Shown in pieces: positions 33,431 through 42,777 of a stretch of 64,000 nt of DNA. The notes under the pieces are model-generated. The model did not search any database. It was given only the letters and a program-made list of their open reading frames with translations, and was not told the origin of the DNA. The stretch's first letter is position 1. Every line of letters starts with the position of its first letter. A program made the translations under genes and the position numbers. This DNA comes from JAEVLT01 sp964484065 (GTDB taxonomy: Bacteria > Bacillota > Bacilli > Bacillales > Cytobacillaceae). The stretch is taken from the NCBI GenBank assembly GCA_964484065.1, contig CAZAEW010000010.1, positions 25,698 to 89,697 on the forward strand, given 5' to 3'.

Positions 33431-34501
33431 TTACCCTATTCCGAACTTCTTTTGAAAAGATCGGTATACCCGCCCGTTTACATAAAAGAAATAGCTCGCC
33501 AATCCGCCCGTGCGAATGATTTGTTTGGCGAGGCGATGCACATTTTTCTGCTTACGGACTTTTTCATCAGAAAGATAAATCCCCAGCAAACCTCGGTTAA
33601 TCAGCTGATGAAATTTTTTATGAGGAAGCAGCTGGGTATGGCGGTCCGCTTCCGCTACAAAATGCTTCAGCCGGTTAAAAAGCTTTTCTTCGTTCTCATA
33701 ATAGAAGCAAAAATTCAAATCGCCCCCATTCCGGTCTTCCTCCTGATCGATTAGATAGTCAAGCAGGATATGGAGGCCTTGAATATAAGGAAAATAACCG
33801 TTTCGGATATGAAAGGCATCCTTTTCTTGAAAATCTCTTCTCAGCGCATATGAAATAAGACAAAAGATGCCGAGCGTTGAACCTGAGCACGCCGAAAACT
33901 CATACCACTCCATTTCGGGCAGCTCCTTTTGAAAGGTTTGGAACCATTCCTTAAGACGGGTTACCCTTTCTTCTGGAGAGACATGCTTATGAACCTGGAG
34001 GTTACAATAATAACCGCAAAGTTCAATTAAATATTCTTTAATGGCATCATAGTGTTCTAATTTGCTTAAAACAGAACGGCACGTGGCGGTTAAATCATTT
34101 AAATAATTGCCATCATCCTGATCCGTTCGAAGCCGGTAATAGTTTTTGGGTCCGGCATCCAATTTTAAACTATCTGCCATGGATTCATGCAAGGCAGAAA
34201 AATCATCAGGATCAAGTGATGTGCTTCGATCACATAAATTATCCAAATAATCGCTTATGGTTTGATAGGCGACGATAAATTTAACTGCATTTTTCAACTC
34301 ATCCTTTGCCATTATGGCAAGGATCGCTCCTCCCTCGCAATGAAACGCCTTATGTTCAATGCTCGCAAGCGCCTGCTTTCGCAGTTCAGGGTTAGGAATT
34401 TGCTCTGCACGTTTCTTCCAATACGCCAGTTCCTGATGGACAGCAGGAAATACTTTTTGGTAAACCTTTGACATTAAACTGATTGGCGTTATCGAAAGCA
34501 T
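33431..34501 (-). CDS. ytpB: Tetraprenyl-beta-curcumene synthase YtpB
   Basis: A protein of 356 residues of the DUF2600 class of large terpene synthases, which cyclise the C35 diphosphate heptaprenyl diphosphate. The acidic motif DYLDNLCDR is at residues 84-92, and SACSGSTLGIFCLISYAL and HILLDYLIDQEEDRNGGDLNF give a second acidic region. In B. subtilis YtpB makes the precursors of C35 sesquarterpenes such as baciterpenol, linked to spore robustness. It follows ytpA by 15 bases and is likely cotranscribed, as in B. subtilis. Confidence 0.93.
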   Translation of the reverse strand: MLSITPISLMSKVYQKVFPAVHQELAYWKKRAEQIPNPELRKQALASIEHKAFHCEGGAILAIMAKDELKNAVKFIVAYQTISDYLDNLCDRSTSLDPDDFSALHESMADSLKLDAGPKNYYRLRTDQDDGNYLNDLTATCRSVLSKLEHYDAIKEYLIELCGYYCNLQVHKHVSPEERVTRLKEWFQTFQKELPEMEWYEFSACSGSTLGIFCLISYALRRDFQEKDAFHIRNGYFPYIQGLHILLDYLIDQEEDRNGGDLNFCFYYENEEKLFNRLKHFVAEADRHTQLLPHKKFHQLINRGLLGIYLSDEKVRKQKNVHRLAKQIIRTGGLASYFFYVNGRVYRSFQKKFGIG

Positions 34502-34516
34502 GTTTTAAACACCTCT

Positions 34517-35320
34517 TTACACAATATAGCCAATTGCCTTTAATTGGCTTGTGACAAAGTCCTTTGCATATTCAAAAACTTCTTCCCGTTCCGGTTCATT
34601 GAATATTTCATGATAGCATTTTTGCCATTCTTTAAACCGTTTTTCTGACAATGGAGCCTGATTAAACCATTGTCTTACTGTGGATTTATTGACAATCTTA
34701 TCGTCGCCGCCTTGCATGACCAGCATTGGGACATCCTGAACATCATCTAAATTTTCAAAAGCGAGCTTCATGGCGTCATAAAGTTCACGATACCAGCGGA
34801 TCGATACTTTTGTCACATACAAGGTGTCATTTACATCCGCTTCCCGCACATCCAGATTTCTCGTCGCCATATCAACCGTCAATCCGGAATTAACCCTTAA
34901 TGATGGATAGATGATATTTAATCCATAGGATATGACATTTAGAAATTTCGGCGGTGATTTTACCAAACCAAGGCAGGGAGATGATAGTATTACCCCGGCA
35001 ATGTTAAGCCTTTCCTCCTGCAAAAGCCGAATTGAAATTAACCCCCCCATGCTGTGCCCCAGCAAAAACACAGGTAAATCGTAACGGTATGCAGCCTGAA
35101 CCCAATCTTTCACTTCAAATATGTAATCATCAAAGGAATCAATATGACCTCTGCGCGACCTGGTTGTCATTCCTTGGCCGGGAAGATCGCCCATTATAAT
35201 ATGAAAGCCTGCTGTCCGCCACATTTCGATGAGCCACCCATAGCGCTGGTGATGTTCCATTGCCCCGTGCACCATGACAATGACTGCTTTTGCTTCTCCT
35301 TCCGCTTCCCACTTCCACAT
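34517..35320 (-). CDS. ytpA: Alpha/beta hydrolase (lysophospholipase / monoacylglycerol lipase-like) YtpA
   Basis: A hydrolase of 267 residues with the nucleophile S90 in GHSMGG, the oxyanion region VHGAMEHHQRYG and a late histidine in WQKCYHEIFNEPER. In B. subtilis YtpA is a phospholipase needed for the phospholipid antibiotic bacilysocin. I chose the ATG at 35320 because AGGAGGAG lies seven bases upstream; the longer frame adds a hydrophobic 22-residue extension that is not typical of the family. It is the first gene of ytpA-ytpB. Confidence 0.9.
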   Translation of the reverse strand: MWKWEAEGEAKAVIVMVHGAMEHHQRYGWLIEMWRTAGFHIIMGDLPGQGMTTRSRRGHIDSFDDYIFEVKDWVQAAYRYDLPVFLLGHSMGGLISIRLLQEERLNIAGVILSSPCLGLVKSPPKFLNVISYGLNIIYPSLRVNSGLTVDMATRNLDVREADVNDTLYVTKVSIRWYRELYDAMKLAFENLDDVQDVPMLVMQGGDDKIVNKSTVRQWFNQAPLSEKRFKEWQKCYHEIFNEPEREEVFEYAKDFVTSQLKAIGYIV

Positions 35321-35436
35321 TTTAGCTCCTCCTAAAAATACGTTAACTATAAGGATAATTATATTAAAAGTTATGAAAAAACACATGCAATAATTGTACT
35401 ATAATACAAAAGCGAGAAAATTTTAGGCAAAAAGCT

Positions 35437-35465
35437 TTCAACAACTGGTAAATTTTCGTTACAAT
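35437..35465 (+). promoter_or_regulatory. Probable sigma-A promoter of ytoA
   Basis: TTCAAC (35437-35442) and TACAAT (35460-35465) are 17 bases apart and lie 25 bases before the ytoA start. Confidence 0.5.
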
Positions 35466-35489
35466 GAAAAGAAAAAAGGAGAGAAATAA

Positions 35490-36005
35490 ATGATCTACCC
35501 ATTTAAAGGGAAATACCCAAAGATTGCTGATTCTGCCTTTATTGCTGATTATGTCACGATTACAGGTGATGTTGAGATTGGTGAAGAATCAGGCATTTGG
35601 TTTAATACTTCCATCAGAGGCGACGTAGCCCCTACGATTATTGGAAAAAAGGTAAATGTACAGGATAACTGCGTTCTTCATCAAAGCCCTAATAATCCGC
35701 TTATTGTAGAGGATGAGGTTTCCGTAGGACATTCCGTTATTTTACATAGCTGCGTCATCAGAAAAGGTGCCTTAATCGGTATGGGATCAACCATTCTGGA
35801 CCAAGCTGAAATCGGCGAAGGAGCCTTTATCGGTGCTGGAAGTTTCGTTCCTCAAGGAAAAAAAATTCCTCCTAACACGCTGGCATTTGGCAGACCGGCA
35901 AAAGTAATAAGAGAACTCACTCCGGAAGATATTAAAGATATGGAGCGCATTTCAAGAGAATATGCGGAGAAAGCCCAATACTACAAATCCCTTCAAGGTA
36001 AGTAA
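35490..36005 (+). CDS. ytoA: Gamma carbonic anhydrase-like hexapeptide repeat protein YtoA
   Basis: A left-handed beta-helix protein of 171 residues. The hexapeptide pattern is seen in ADYVTITGDVEIGEESGIWFNTSIRGDVAPTIIGKKVNVQDNCVLHQ and continues through VGHSVILHSCVIRKGALIGMGSTI. Histidines of the zinc site are present (VLHQ, VGH, ILHS). This is the YrdA/CaiE-like gamma carbonic anhydrase family; activity as a carbonic anhydrase is often not demonstrated. A strong AAAGGAG ribosome site precedes the ATG. Confidence 0.92.
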   Translation: MIYPFKGKYPKIADSAFIADYVTITGDVEIGEESGIWFNTSIRGDVAPTIIGKKVNVQDNCVLHQSPNNPLIVEDEVSVGHSVILHSCVIRKGALIGMGSTILDQAEIGEGAFIGAGSFVPQGKKIPPNTLAFGRPAKVIRELTPEDIKDMERISREYAEKAQYYKSLQGK

Positions 36006-36069
36006 TCTCGATTAGTATTTACTTCTCCATCATGATTAACTCCAAGAAAAACTCGATAGGATGATTTTA

Positions 36070-36936
36070 ATGAATTCGATGTATTTGATGATTGCTGCTC
36101 TTTTATTAGTATTCATTCTTTTTGTATGGATGCTAAAAAAGGCAGCTTTCATTTTCAAAGCTGCCTTTTTGCTTATTTTGATCTTTATTATTGGGTATTT
36201 TGCCCTAAGTAATTCCAATTCGGGACCGCTGCCAAGTGCATTTTCTACATTAAACGCCTGGGTACATTCCCCTATCGTAAAAGCCAGCAGTTTTCTCGAT
36301 GAACATTTTAACATGCCGATTATAACCATTAAAGATCAAGTTCACCTTGATGTTCCTGTTATCTCACAAATCCCTGAACTGCCGCGCGGCTGTGAAGTAA
36401 CCAGTTTAGCAATGCTATTAAATGATGCAGGTGAAAAAGTGGATAAAATGGAACTTGCTGAAAAGATCAAAAAGGATCCCACTCCGCAAACGATTTCGGG
36501 TGGTCAAATCCACTTTGGAAACCCCAATGATGGGTTTGTCGGAAGCATGTATAATTATAAAGAACCTGGCTTTGGAGTATACCATAAACCGGTTGCGGAA
36601 TTAGCTGAACAATACTTGCCCGGAAATATTAACGACTTAACTGCATCCGATTTTGAAGAATTGAAGTATTATCTTTCAGACGGGCGCCCTATCTGGGTGA
36701 TTACCAACACCTCTTATAAGCCGCTAAATGATAATCTGTTCCAAACATGGGATACTCCATCAGGAAAGGTGAGAATAACTTATAAAGAGCATTCTGTCTT
36801 ATTAACCGGTTATGATTCGGAATTTGTGTACTTCAACGATCCGTTAACCGGAGTTAAAGACAAAAAAGCACCCATTAATGAATTCAAAGAATCCTGGGTG
36901 CAAATGGGAAGTCAGGCCATTACCTATATCCCGTAA
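36070..36936 (+). CDS. C39-like (papain-fold) membrane-anchored peptidase
   Basis: A protein of about 288 residues. The first 50 residues form one or two transmembrane segments, and the domain from about residue 90 is a peptidase_C39_2-like fold. The predicted nucleophile is C108 in IPELPRGCEVTSLAMLL, with the histidine in YKEHSVLLTGYD and the aspartate of YFNDPLTG. The domain probably lies outside the membrane and may act on cell-wall or other extracellular peptides. The start could be 36061, but the AGGAT ribosome site fits 36070. It is convergent with asnB with only four bases between them, so no terminator is seen. Confidence 0.82.
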   Translation: MNSMYLMIAALLLVFILFVWMLKKAAFIFKAAFLLILIFIIGYFALSNSNSGPLPSAFSTLNAWVHSPIVKASSFLDEHFNMPIITIKDQVHLDVPVISQIPELPRGCEVTSLAMLLNDAGEKVDKMELAEKIKKDPTPQTISGGQIHFGNPNDGFVGSMYNYKEPGFGVYHKPVAELAEQYLPGNINDLTASDFEELKYYLSDGRPIWVITNTSYKPLNDNLFQTWDTPSGKVRITYKEHSVLLTGYDSEFVYFNDPLTGVKDKKAPINEFKESWVQMGSQAITYIP

Positions 36937-36940
36937 TGGA

Positions 36941-38824
36941 TTAATGCTGTAAAACCTTTTCTTTTTGAAATGAATATTTTTCTTCGACGTAGACCTGATG
37001 CCAAACCATAAACATCAAAACAGTCCAGATTTTCCGGCTGTAATCAGCCTTGCCTTGGCAATGATCGTCGAGCAATTTCAACAAATAGTTTTTATTAAAT
37101 AAATGATCCGTGTTGCTTTCGCGGATTATTTTTTTTGCCCAATCATTCATTTCATCCTTTAGCCAGTGGCGGATTGGCACAGGGAAGCCAAGCTTTTTCC
37201 GATCCAATACATGGGCTGGAACAACACCTTCTGCCGCTTTACGGAGAATATATTTGGTTGTTCCATTCGCTGTTTTTAAACTTGAAGGTATTTTCGAAGC
37301 AACTTCAAACACTGCTTTGTCCAAAAACGGCACGCGCAGTTCCAGTGAATGGGCCATTGTCATTTTGTCCGCTTTCAGCAAAATATCTCCGCGCATCCAC
37401 GTATGGATATCAATAAATTGCATGCGGTCAACAGGATCGTAGCCCCTGCTTTCTTCATAAAGCGGCTTCGTAATATCCGTATAATTCAAGCCTTCCCGAT
37501 AGGTCAATAATAAATCTCGTTTTTCTTCTTCCGTAAACATTTTTGCGTTGCCGATATAACGCTCTTCCATCGGAGTTACTCCGCGCTCAATAAAGCTTTT
37601 CCCTTTTATTCCATCAGGCAGTATCCCTGCAATTTTTTTAAGAATAACTTTTCCAACCCGCGGAATTTTATCGAAAACTTCAAGCGACTGCGGCTCGCGG
37701 TAAATATTATAACCTCCGAATAGCTCGTCTGCCCCTTCCCCCGAGAGGACAACTGTAACATGTTTTCTTGCTTCACGGGCTACAAAATAGAGGGGAACAC
37801 ATGCCGGGTCCGCAAGCGGATCATCCATATGCCAAATGATTTTTGGCACTTCCTTCATATACTCTTCTGGAGTAATGACGTAACTGATATTTTCCACACC
37901 CAGTTTTTCGGCCGTTTCCTTCGCAACATCAATCTCGCTAAACCCGTTCCGTTCAAAGCCAACCGAAAAGGTTTTAATTGCCGGATGGAATTCTTTAGCA
38001 ATCGAGGCGATAATGGATGAATCGATCCCCCCCGAAAGAAAAGAGCCAACTGGAACATCGCTGCGCATATGCATTTTGACAGAATCAAACATGACATCTT
38101 TTATTTCTTTTATAAAATCAGACTCTTGTTTTTGGATTGGATGAAAATGTGCTCTCCAATACCTTTTGATCTCCATAGGTGAGCCAATTTTTTTCGTGAA
38201 ATAATGTCCTGGCTCGAGCTTTTTGATTCCTTCTGAAAGCGTAAGCGGCTCAGGAACAAATTGATACGTTAAATAATGCTGTAGGGCTTCATTGTTTAGA
38301 ACATCATTTGGACGTGCCAGCAGAATGCTTTTTTTCTCAGACGCAAAGAAAGTACGATCCTCATCTTCCAAATAAAAGAAAGGTTTTATTCCAAACGGAT
38401 CTCTTGCTCCATAAAGCGTTTGTTCCTGTTTATCCCAAATAACAAATGCAAACATTCCGCGCAGTTTTTCCACTGCCTTTTCCTTCAAATGGCTGTATAA
38501 CGCGATAATGACTTCTGTGTCAGAACTAGTTGCAAACGTGAGCCCCTCCTTAAGAAGTTCTTCACGCAGTTCTACATAGTTATAAATCTCGCCATTAAAA
38601 ATAATCCAATAACGTTCATTTTCATATGTAAGCGGCTGATGCCCGCTTTCAATATCAATAATACTTAAACGGCGAAAGCCAAATTGAATATGCTCATCAA
38701 AATAATAACCATCATCATCAGGCCCGCGGTGGGTAATAAGATCATTCATCTTTTTAAACTGCTGTTTTTGTTCATCCCGAACATTTTGTGCTTTGTCGTG
38801 TACACAACCGATAAAACCGCACAT
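36941..38824 (-). CDS. asnB: Asparagine synthase (glutamine-hydrolysing)
   Basis: An enzyme of 627 residues that makes asparagine, or amidates another carboxylate, from glutamine and ATP. The N-terminal Ntn glutaminase domain has the catalytic cysteine at residue 2 (MCGFIGCVHD) plus THRGPDDDGYY and RLSIIDIESGHQPL. The synthetase domain has the ATP loop SFLSGGIDSSIIASIA and GADELFGGYNIYRE. I chose the ATG at 38824 since Cys2 must follow the start and AGGTGA is eight bases upstream. It corresponds to the B. subtilis asnB next to metK; that AsnB amidates diaminopimelate in peptidoglycan. Confidence 0.95.
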   Translation of the reverse strand: MCGFIGCVHDKAQNVRDEQKQQFKKMNDLITHRGPDDDGYYFDEHIQFGFRRLSIIDIESGHQPLTYENERYWIIFNGEIYNYVELREELLKEGLTFATSSDTEVIIALYSHLKEKAVEKLRGMFAFVIWDKQEQTLYGARDPFGIKPFFYLEDEDRTFFASEKKSILLARPNDVLNNEALQHYLTYQFVPEPLTLSEGIKKLEPGHYFTKKIGSPMEIKRYWRAHFHPIQKQESDFIKEIKDVMFDSVKMHMRSDVPVGSFLSGGIDSSIIASIAKEFHPAIKTFSVGFERNGFSEIDVAKETAEKLGVENISYVITPEEYMKEVPKIIWHMDDPLADPACVPLYFVAREARKHVTVVLSGEGADELFGGYNIYREPQSLEVFDKIPRVGKVILKKIAGILPDGIKGKSFIERGVTPMEERYIGNAKMFTEEEKRDLLLTYREGLNYTDITKPLYEESRGYDPVDRMQFIDIHTWMRGDILLKADKMTMAHSLELRVPFLDKAVFEVASKIPSSLKTANGTTKYILRKAAEGVVPAHVLDRKKLGFPVPIRHWLKDEMNDWAKKIIRESNTDHLFNKNYLLKLLDDHCQGKADYSRKIWTVLMFMVWHQVYVEEKYSFQKEKVLQH

Positions 38825-39002
38825 TATGCCATTCACCTACTCCATTTCCAAATCTTCAGAGAGCATCTTTCAGCTCATCGATAAGCTTAAAATACATACT
38901 CTCTCATACTACCACTAATCATGCTAAAAAGGCACCTGTTATGCAAGGAAAATTCAGGCACAAACAAGTTTTTACCTATTTATATATACTTAAACAGTGT
39001 GT

Positions 39003-39039
39003 GGCAAAAACAAAAGAGGAGTTACATTGGTAACCCCTC
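39003..39039 (-). terminator. Intrinsic terminator after metK
   Basis: On the minus strand GAGGGGTTAC and GTAACTCCTC form a ten-base-pair stem with one G-U pair and a four-base loop, followed by TTTTGTTTTT. Confidence 0.75.
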
Positions 39040-39049
39040 ACCCTTTTAA

Positions 39050-40249
39050 TTAAATTCCGGCCTGCTGTTTTAAAATCTCTGCTTTATCCGTACGTTCCCA
39101 AGGAAGATCTAAATCAGCACGGCCAAAGTGTCCGTATGCGGCTGTTTGCTTATAAATTGGCCTGCGCAGATCAAGCATCTTAATGATTCCGGCTGGACGC
39201 AGATCAAAATTTTTGCTTACTAAATCAACTAAGACATCTTCGCTGACCCTTCCGGTTCCGAAAGTGTCAACGGCAATCGATACCGGTTTGGCAACACCGA
39301 TTGCATAGGCAAACTGAACTTCCACTTTTTCAGCAAGCCCTGCAGCAACAATATTTTTTGCCACATAACGTGCCGCATAGGCTGCAGAACGGTCTACTTT
39401 CGTAGGATCCTTACCGGAGAATGCGCCTCCGCCATGACGTGCATACCCGCCATATGTATCGACAATAATTTTACGGCCTGTTAAGCCGGCATCCCCTTGC
39501 GGTCCGCCAATAACAAAACGGCCTGTCGGGTTAATGAAATATTTCGTTTTCTCATCAATGAGATCATGGGGAACCACAGGATTAATAACAAATTCTTTTA
39601 AATCGCGCTGAATTTGTTCTAATGCTGCTTCCGGATTATGCTGTGTAGAAATAACGATGGTATCAATCCGAACTGGCTTGTCATTCTCGTCATATTCAAC
39701 CGTCACTTGCGTTTTGCCGTCAGGACGGAGGTAAGGAAGAATTTCTTCTTTGCGTACTTCCGTTAACCGGTGGGAAAGCTTGTGAGCAAGAGAAATTGGC
39801 AGCGGCATTAACTCTTTTGTTTCATTGCATGCAAAGCCAAACATTAAACCTTGATCCCCTGCACCAATCGCTTCAATTTGCTCATCAGTCATTTGTCCTT
39901 CACGTGCTTCAAGCGCTTGATCGACACCCATTGCAATGTCCGGAGACTGTTCATCGATTGAGGTTAAAACGGCACAAGTTTCTGCGTCAAAACCATATTT
40001 CGCACGGGTATAGCCAATCTTCCTGATCGTTTCACGAACAATTTTTGGAATATCAACATAAGTAGAAGTGGTAATTTCTCCTGCAACTAAGACTAATCCT
40101 GTTGTAACGGAAGTTTCTGCTGCTACACGTGCATTAGCATCCTTTGCTAGAATAGCGTCTAGAATTGAATCAGAAATTTGGTCACAGATTTTATCGGGAT
40201 GACCCTCTGTTACTGATTCAGAAGTGAACAAACGGCGTTTGGCTGACAT
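39050..40249 (-). CDS. metK: S-adenosylmethionine synthetase
   Basis: MetK makes SAM from methionine and ATP. The protein of 399 residues has the N-terminal SESVTEGHPDKICDQISD with the catalytic H17, GAGDQGLMFGFAC, and GGGAFSGKDPTKVDRSAAYAARY, all hallmarks of the family. GGAGGAATTCAG precedes the ATG. Transcription is controlled by a SAM-I riboswitch about 155 bases upstream of the start, so its own product shuts it off. Confidence 0.98.
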   Translation of the reverse strand: MSAKRRLFTSESVTEGHPDKICDQISDSILDAILAKDANARVAAETSVTTGLVLVAGEITTSTYVDIPKIVRETIRKIGYTRAKYGFDAETCAVLTSIDEQSPDIAMGVDQALEAREGQMTDEQIEAIGAGDQGLMFGFACNETKELMPLPISLAHKLSHRLTEVRKEEILPYLRPDGKTQVTVEYDENDKPVRIDTIVISTQHNPEAALEQIQRDLKEFVINPVVPHDLIDEKTKYFINPTGRFVIGGPQGDAGLTGRKIIVDTYGGYARHGGGAFSGKDPTKVDRSAAYAARYVAKNIVAAGLAEKVEVQFAYAIGVAKPVSIAVDTFGTGRVSEDVLVDLVSKNFDLRPAGIIKMLDLRRPIYKQTAAYGHFGRADLDLPWERTDKAEILKQQAGI

Positions 40250-40403
40250 CTGAATTCCTCCTATATTGAGATAAATGAGGTTAACGATTTTGGCACCTGT
40301 TCTCCTTGCCTTTTAACCTCAGATTGATACGGAACTCATTCCCTAATAGTATGATATAAACATTGAGCTTTTATGAAACTCCTTGAAGAACTGTCTAAGA
40401 CGA

Positions 40404-40614
40404 CAAAAAACCTTTCCTAGTGAGGAAAGGTTGAAAGCATCATGTTTCTCTCGCCTTTCACTCTTATCGTTCAAGGTCTAGCCTTGCATCAGGTTTAGCA
40501 CCTTTACTTTCAGAAAATGTTTATTCAGAAAGAATCTTAATAAACGCTTTCCTTGATCAGCAGGTTGCTGGGTTTCATAGGGCCTGTCCCTCCACCAGCT
40601 CGGGATAAGAGAGT
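40404..40614 (-). promoter_or_regulatory. SAM-I (S-box) riboswitch with terminator, upstream of metK
   Basis: On the minus strand the S-box consensus is clear: CTTATCCCGAGCTGGTGGAG, GGGACAGGCCCTATGAAACC, CAGCAACC, then GGTGCTAA...CCTGATGCAAGGCT and the closing GAACGATAAGAG. It ends in a terminator, AACCTTTCCT / AGGAAAGGTT (40432-40409), followed by T residues. SAM binding would favour the terminator. Confidence 0.95.
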
Positions 40615-40630
40615 ATCCGTTCAAGGATGA

Positions 40631-40660
40631 ATATTACCTTATTTCATCAAGGAAAGTCAA
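40631..40660 (-). promoter_or_regulatory. Probable sigma-A promoter of the metK leader
   Basis: On the minus strand TTGACT (40660-40655) and TAATAT (40636-40631) are 18 bases apart, about 17 bases before the start of the riboswitch. Confidence 0.65.
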
Positions 40661-40788
40661 TGTTTTTTAGAGAAGTTCATTGAAAAAACAAAATTACTTC
40701 CTATCTATAACATTCATGTTTTTGAATATTCGAATTTCAAACTATAAAGAAAAATTTGAGTATTTTACTGAAAAATCGATTAATAGTA

Positions 40789-40834
40789 TAGACTATTCCA
40801 TTAATTGTGTTATACTGTTTGTAACATGTTACAA
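40789..40834 (+). promoter_or_regulatory. pckA promoter with probable CcpN site and a 16-bp palindrome
   Basis: TATACT at 40811-40816 is the likely -10 box, with a weak TAGACT at 40789-40794 as -35. TGTGTTATACT at 40806-40816 fits the CcpN operator consensus TRTGHYATAYW as I remember it from B. subtilis, where CcpN represses pckA and gapB on glucose. A perfect palindrome TTGTAACATGTTACAA lies at 40819-40834, over the expected transcription start, and may bind another regulator. Confidence 0.55.
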
Positions 40835-40867
40835 TATTTAAAATTTTTGAAAAGGATGGTACTCGTA

Positions 40868-42448
40868 ATGAATTCCACTACAACTGATGGACTGGCGCGT
40901 TTATTATCAAAGGAAAATGCCCATATCCAATTGTCTGTTCCGCAATTAGTTGAGAAGGTTTTAAGCCGCAATGAAGGAAAATTAACCTCAACAGGCGCTA
41001 TCAGCGTTTCTACGGGTAAATATACAGGACGTTCACCTCATGATAAATTTATTGTTGAGGAAGAGTCTACAAAAGATAAAATCGCATGGGGAACCAATCA
41101 GCCTATTTCTGAAGAATCTTTTCTAAAATTATATGATAAGATGCTAGATTACTTGAATCAAAAAGAAGAAATTTTTGTTTTCAATGGTTTTGCCGGCGCA
41201 GACAAAAATAGTCAGTTACAGATCCAAGTAATCAACGAATGTGCTTGGCAAAACCTGTTTGTTCATCAATTGTTTATCCGCCCTACTGCTGAAGAACTAG
41301 GCACACATAAACCGGAATTCACTGTTTTATGTGCTCCTAATTTAAAAGCAGACCCAAGTGTGGACGGTACGAATTCTGAAGCATTTATTGTGATTTCATT
41401 CGAGAGAAAAACGGTTTTAATCGGCGGAACGGAATATGCCGGTGAAATGAAAAAATCCATTTTCTCCGTAATGAACTTCTTGCTTCCTGAAAACGATATT
41501 TTATCCATGCATTGCTCAGCAAACGTTGGCGCTGAAGGCGATGTTGCTTTATTCTTCGGTCTTTCCGGAACAGGAAAAACAACTTTATCCGCAGACCCTA
41601 ACCGCCGTTTGATCGGTGATGACGAGCATGGCTGGTCACAAAATGGCGTCTTTAATATTGAAGGCGGATGCTATGCAAAAACCATTAATCTTACTCGTGA
41701 AAAAGAACCGCAAATTTTTGATGCGATCAGATTCGGCACTGTTCTGGAAAACGTTGTGATCGATGAAAATTCAAGAGTTGCTGATTATGATGACAGCACA
41801 TTAACTGAAAATACACGTGCAGCTTACCCGCTTCAAGCACTTGACAATATTGTATGGCCAAGTGTTGCCGGAAATCCAAATACAGTTGTGTTCTTAACTG
41901 CAGATGCATTTGGAGTGCTGCCTCCAATCTCAAAATTGACAAAAGAGCAAGCAATGTACCATTTCCTAAGCGGTTACACATCTAAGCTTGCCGGCACTGA
42001 ACGCGGAGTCACTTCACCGGAAGCTACGTTCTCAACATGCTTCGGTGCTCCATTCCTTCCGCTTCCGGCAACACGCTATGCGGAAATGCTCGGACAAAAG
42101 GTTGACGAACATAACGCCAATGTATTCCTTGTTAATACCGGATGGACTGGCGGACAATACGGAGTTGGAAACCGCATGAAGCTCTCTTACACAAGAGCAA
42201 TGGTTCAAGCAGCATTAGAAGGCGAGTTAAACAATGTGGAAACCGTTCAAGATGAAATCTTTGGCTTGAACATTCCTGTTCATGTTACCGGTGTTCCGGA
42301 TGAAGTGCTTCAACCGCAAAAGACTTGGGCTGACAAAGCTGCTTATGAAGAAAAAGCTAAAGAGCTTGCTGCTAAGTTCCGTGAAAACTTCAAAAAGTTT
42401 GAAGATGTTCCTGCTGAAATCGGCGAAAAAGGAGCTCCACTTAAATAA
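40868..42448 (+). CDS. pckA: Phosphoenolpyruvate carboxykinase (ATP)
   Basis: PckA converts oxaloacetate and ATP to phosphoenolpyruvate, the entry to gluconeogenesis. The protein of 526 residues has the substrate motif GKYTGRSPHDKFIVEE, the PEPCK-specific MHCSANVG, the P-loop FFGLSGTGKTTLSADPNR (about residues 230-247) with DDEHGW, and NTGWTGGQYGVGNRMKLSYTRAMV near the C-terminus. I chose the ATG at 40868 because AAGGATGG lies upstream and the N-terminus aligns with B. subtilis PckA. It is divergent from the metK leader and is a single gene with a strong terminator. Confidence 0.97.
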   Translation: MNSTTTDGLARLLSKENAHIQLSVPQLVEKVLSRNEGKLTSTGAISVSTGKYTGRSPHDKFIVEEESTKDKIAWGTNQPISEESFLKLYDKMLDYLNQKEEIFVFNGFAGADKNSQLQIQVINECAWQNLFVHQLFIRPTAEELGTHKPEFTVLCAPNLKADPSVDGTNSEAFIVISFERKTVLIGGTEYAGEMKKSIFSVMNFLLPENDILSMHCSANVGAEGDVALFFGLSGTGKTTLSADPNRRLIGDDEHGWSQNGVFNIEGGCYAKTINLTREKEPQIFDAIRFGTVLENVVIDENSRVADYDDSTLTENTRAAYPLQALDNIVWPSVAGNPNTVVFLTADAFGVLPPISKLTKEQAMYHFLSGYTSKLAGTERGVTSPEATFSTCFGAPFLPLPATRYAEMLGQKVDEHNANVFLVNTGWTGGQYGVGNRMKLSYTRAMVQAALEGELNNVETVQDEIFGLNIPVHVTGVPDEVLQPQKTWADKAAYEEKAKELAAKFRENFKKFEDVPAEIGEKGAPLK

Positions 42449-42454
42449 TTAGCT

Positions 42455-42492
42455 AAAAAACCTTATCAAGATTCTCTTGATAAGGTTTTTTT
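42455..42492. terminator. Bidirectional terminator between pckA and ytmB
   Basis: A 17-base-pair perfect stem (AAAAAACCTTATCAAGA and its complement) with a three-base loop, with T runs in both directions. Confidence 0.9.
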
Positions 42493-42493
42493 G

Positions 42494-42736
42494 TCAATTC
42501 GTCGAATTCAGGGAAAGAAGCTGATAGGTGATAACGGTTTGATGATTTTGCCATTCTACTTTTTTGATTAATCCCGTCCCATTGGAATCGCCGTCTATTG
42601 TTTTTCTGACATCAATTGGAATATCAATTGGATATAATCTATAGCCGTCCTTCGCTAAGAGAAAAAGATTCTCCTCAAGCCGCTTTTCTCTTCCTTTTGT
42701 CACAATCATCGTATTTAATTCAAGGGGCATTCCCAT
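42494..42736 (-). CDS. ytmB: DUF2584 family protein YtmB
   Basis: A small protein of 80 residues, MGMPLELNTMIVTKGREKRL onward, with IPIDVRKTIDGDSNGTGLIKKVEW. It is beta-rich and cytoplasmic, and belongs to a Bacillus family of unknown function found next to ytmA and pckA in B. subtilis. GAGGAG fits the ATG at 42736 with eight bases spacing; an ATG two codons earlier is too close. Probably cotranscribed with ytmA, which is upstream with a 41-base gap. Confidence 0.82.
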   Translation of the reverse strand: MGMPLELNTMIVTKGREKRLEENLFLLAKDGYRLYPIDIPIDVRKTIDGDSNGTGLIKKVEWQNHQTVITYQLLSLNSTN

Positions 42737-42777
42737 TCGCATCGCTCCTCTATAGATAATTTATCTCCATATTACCA

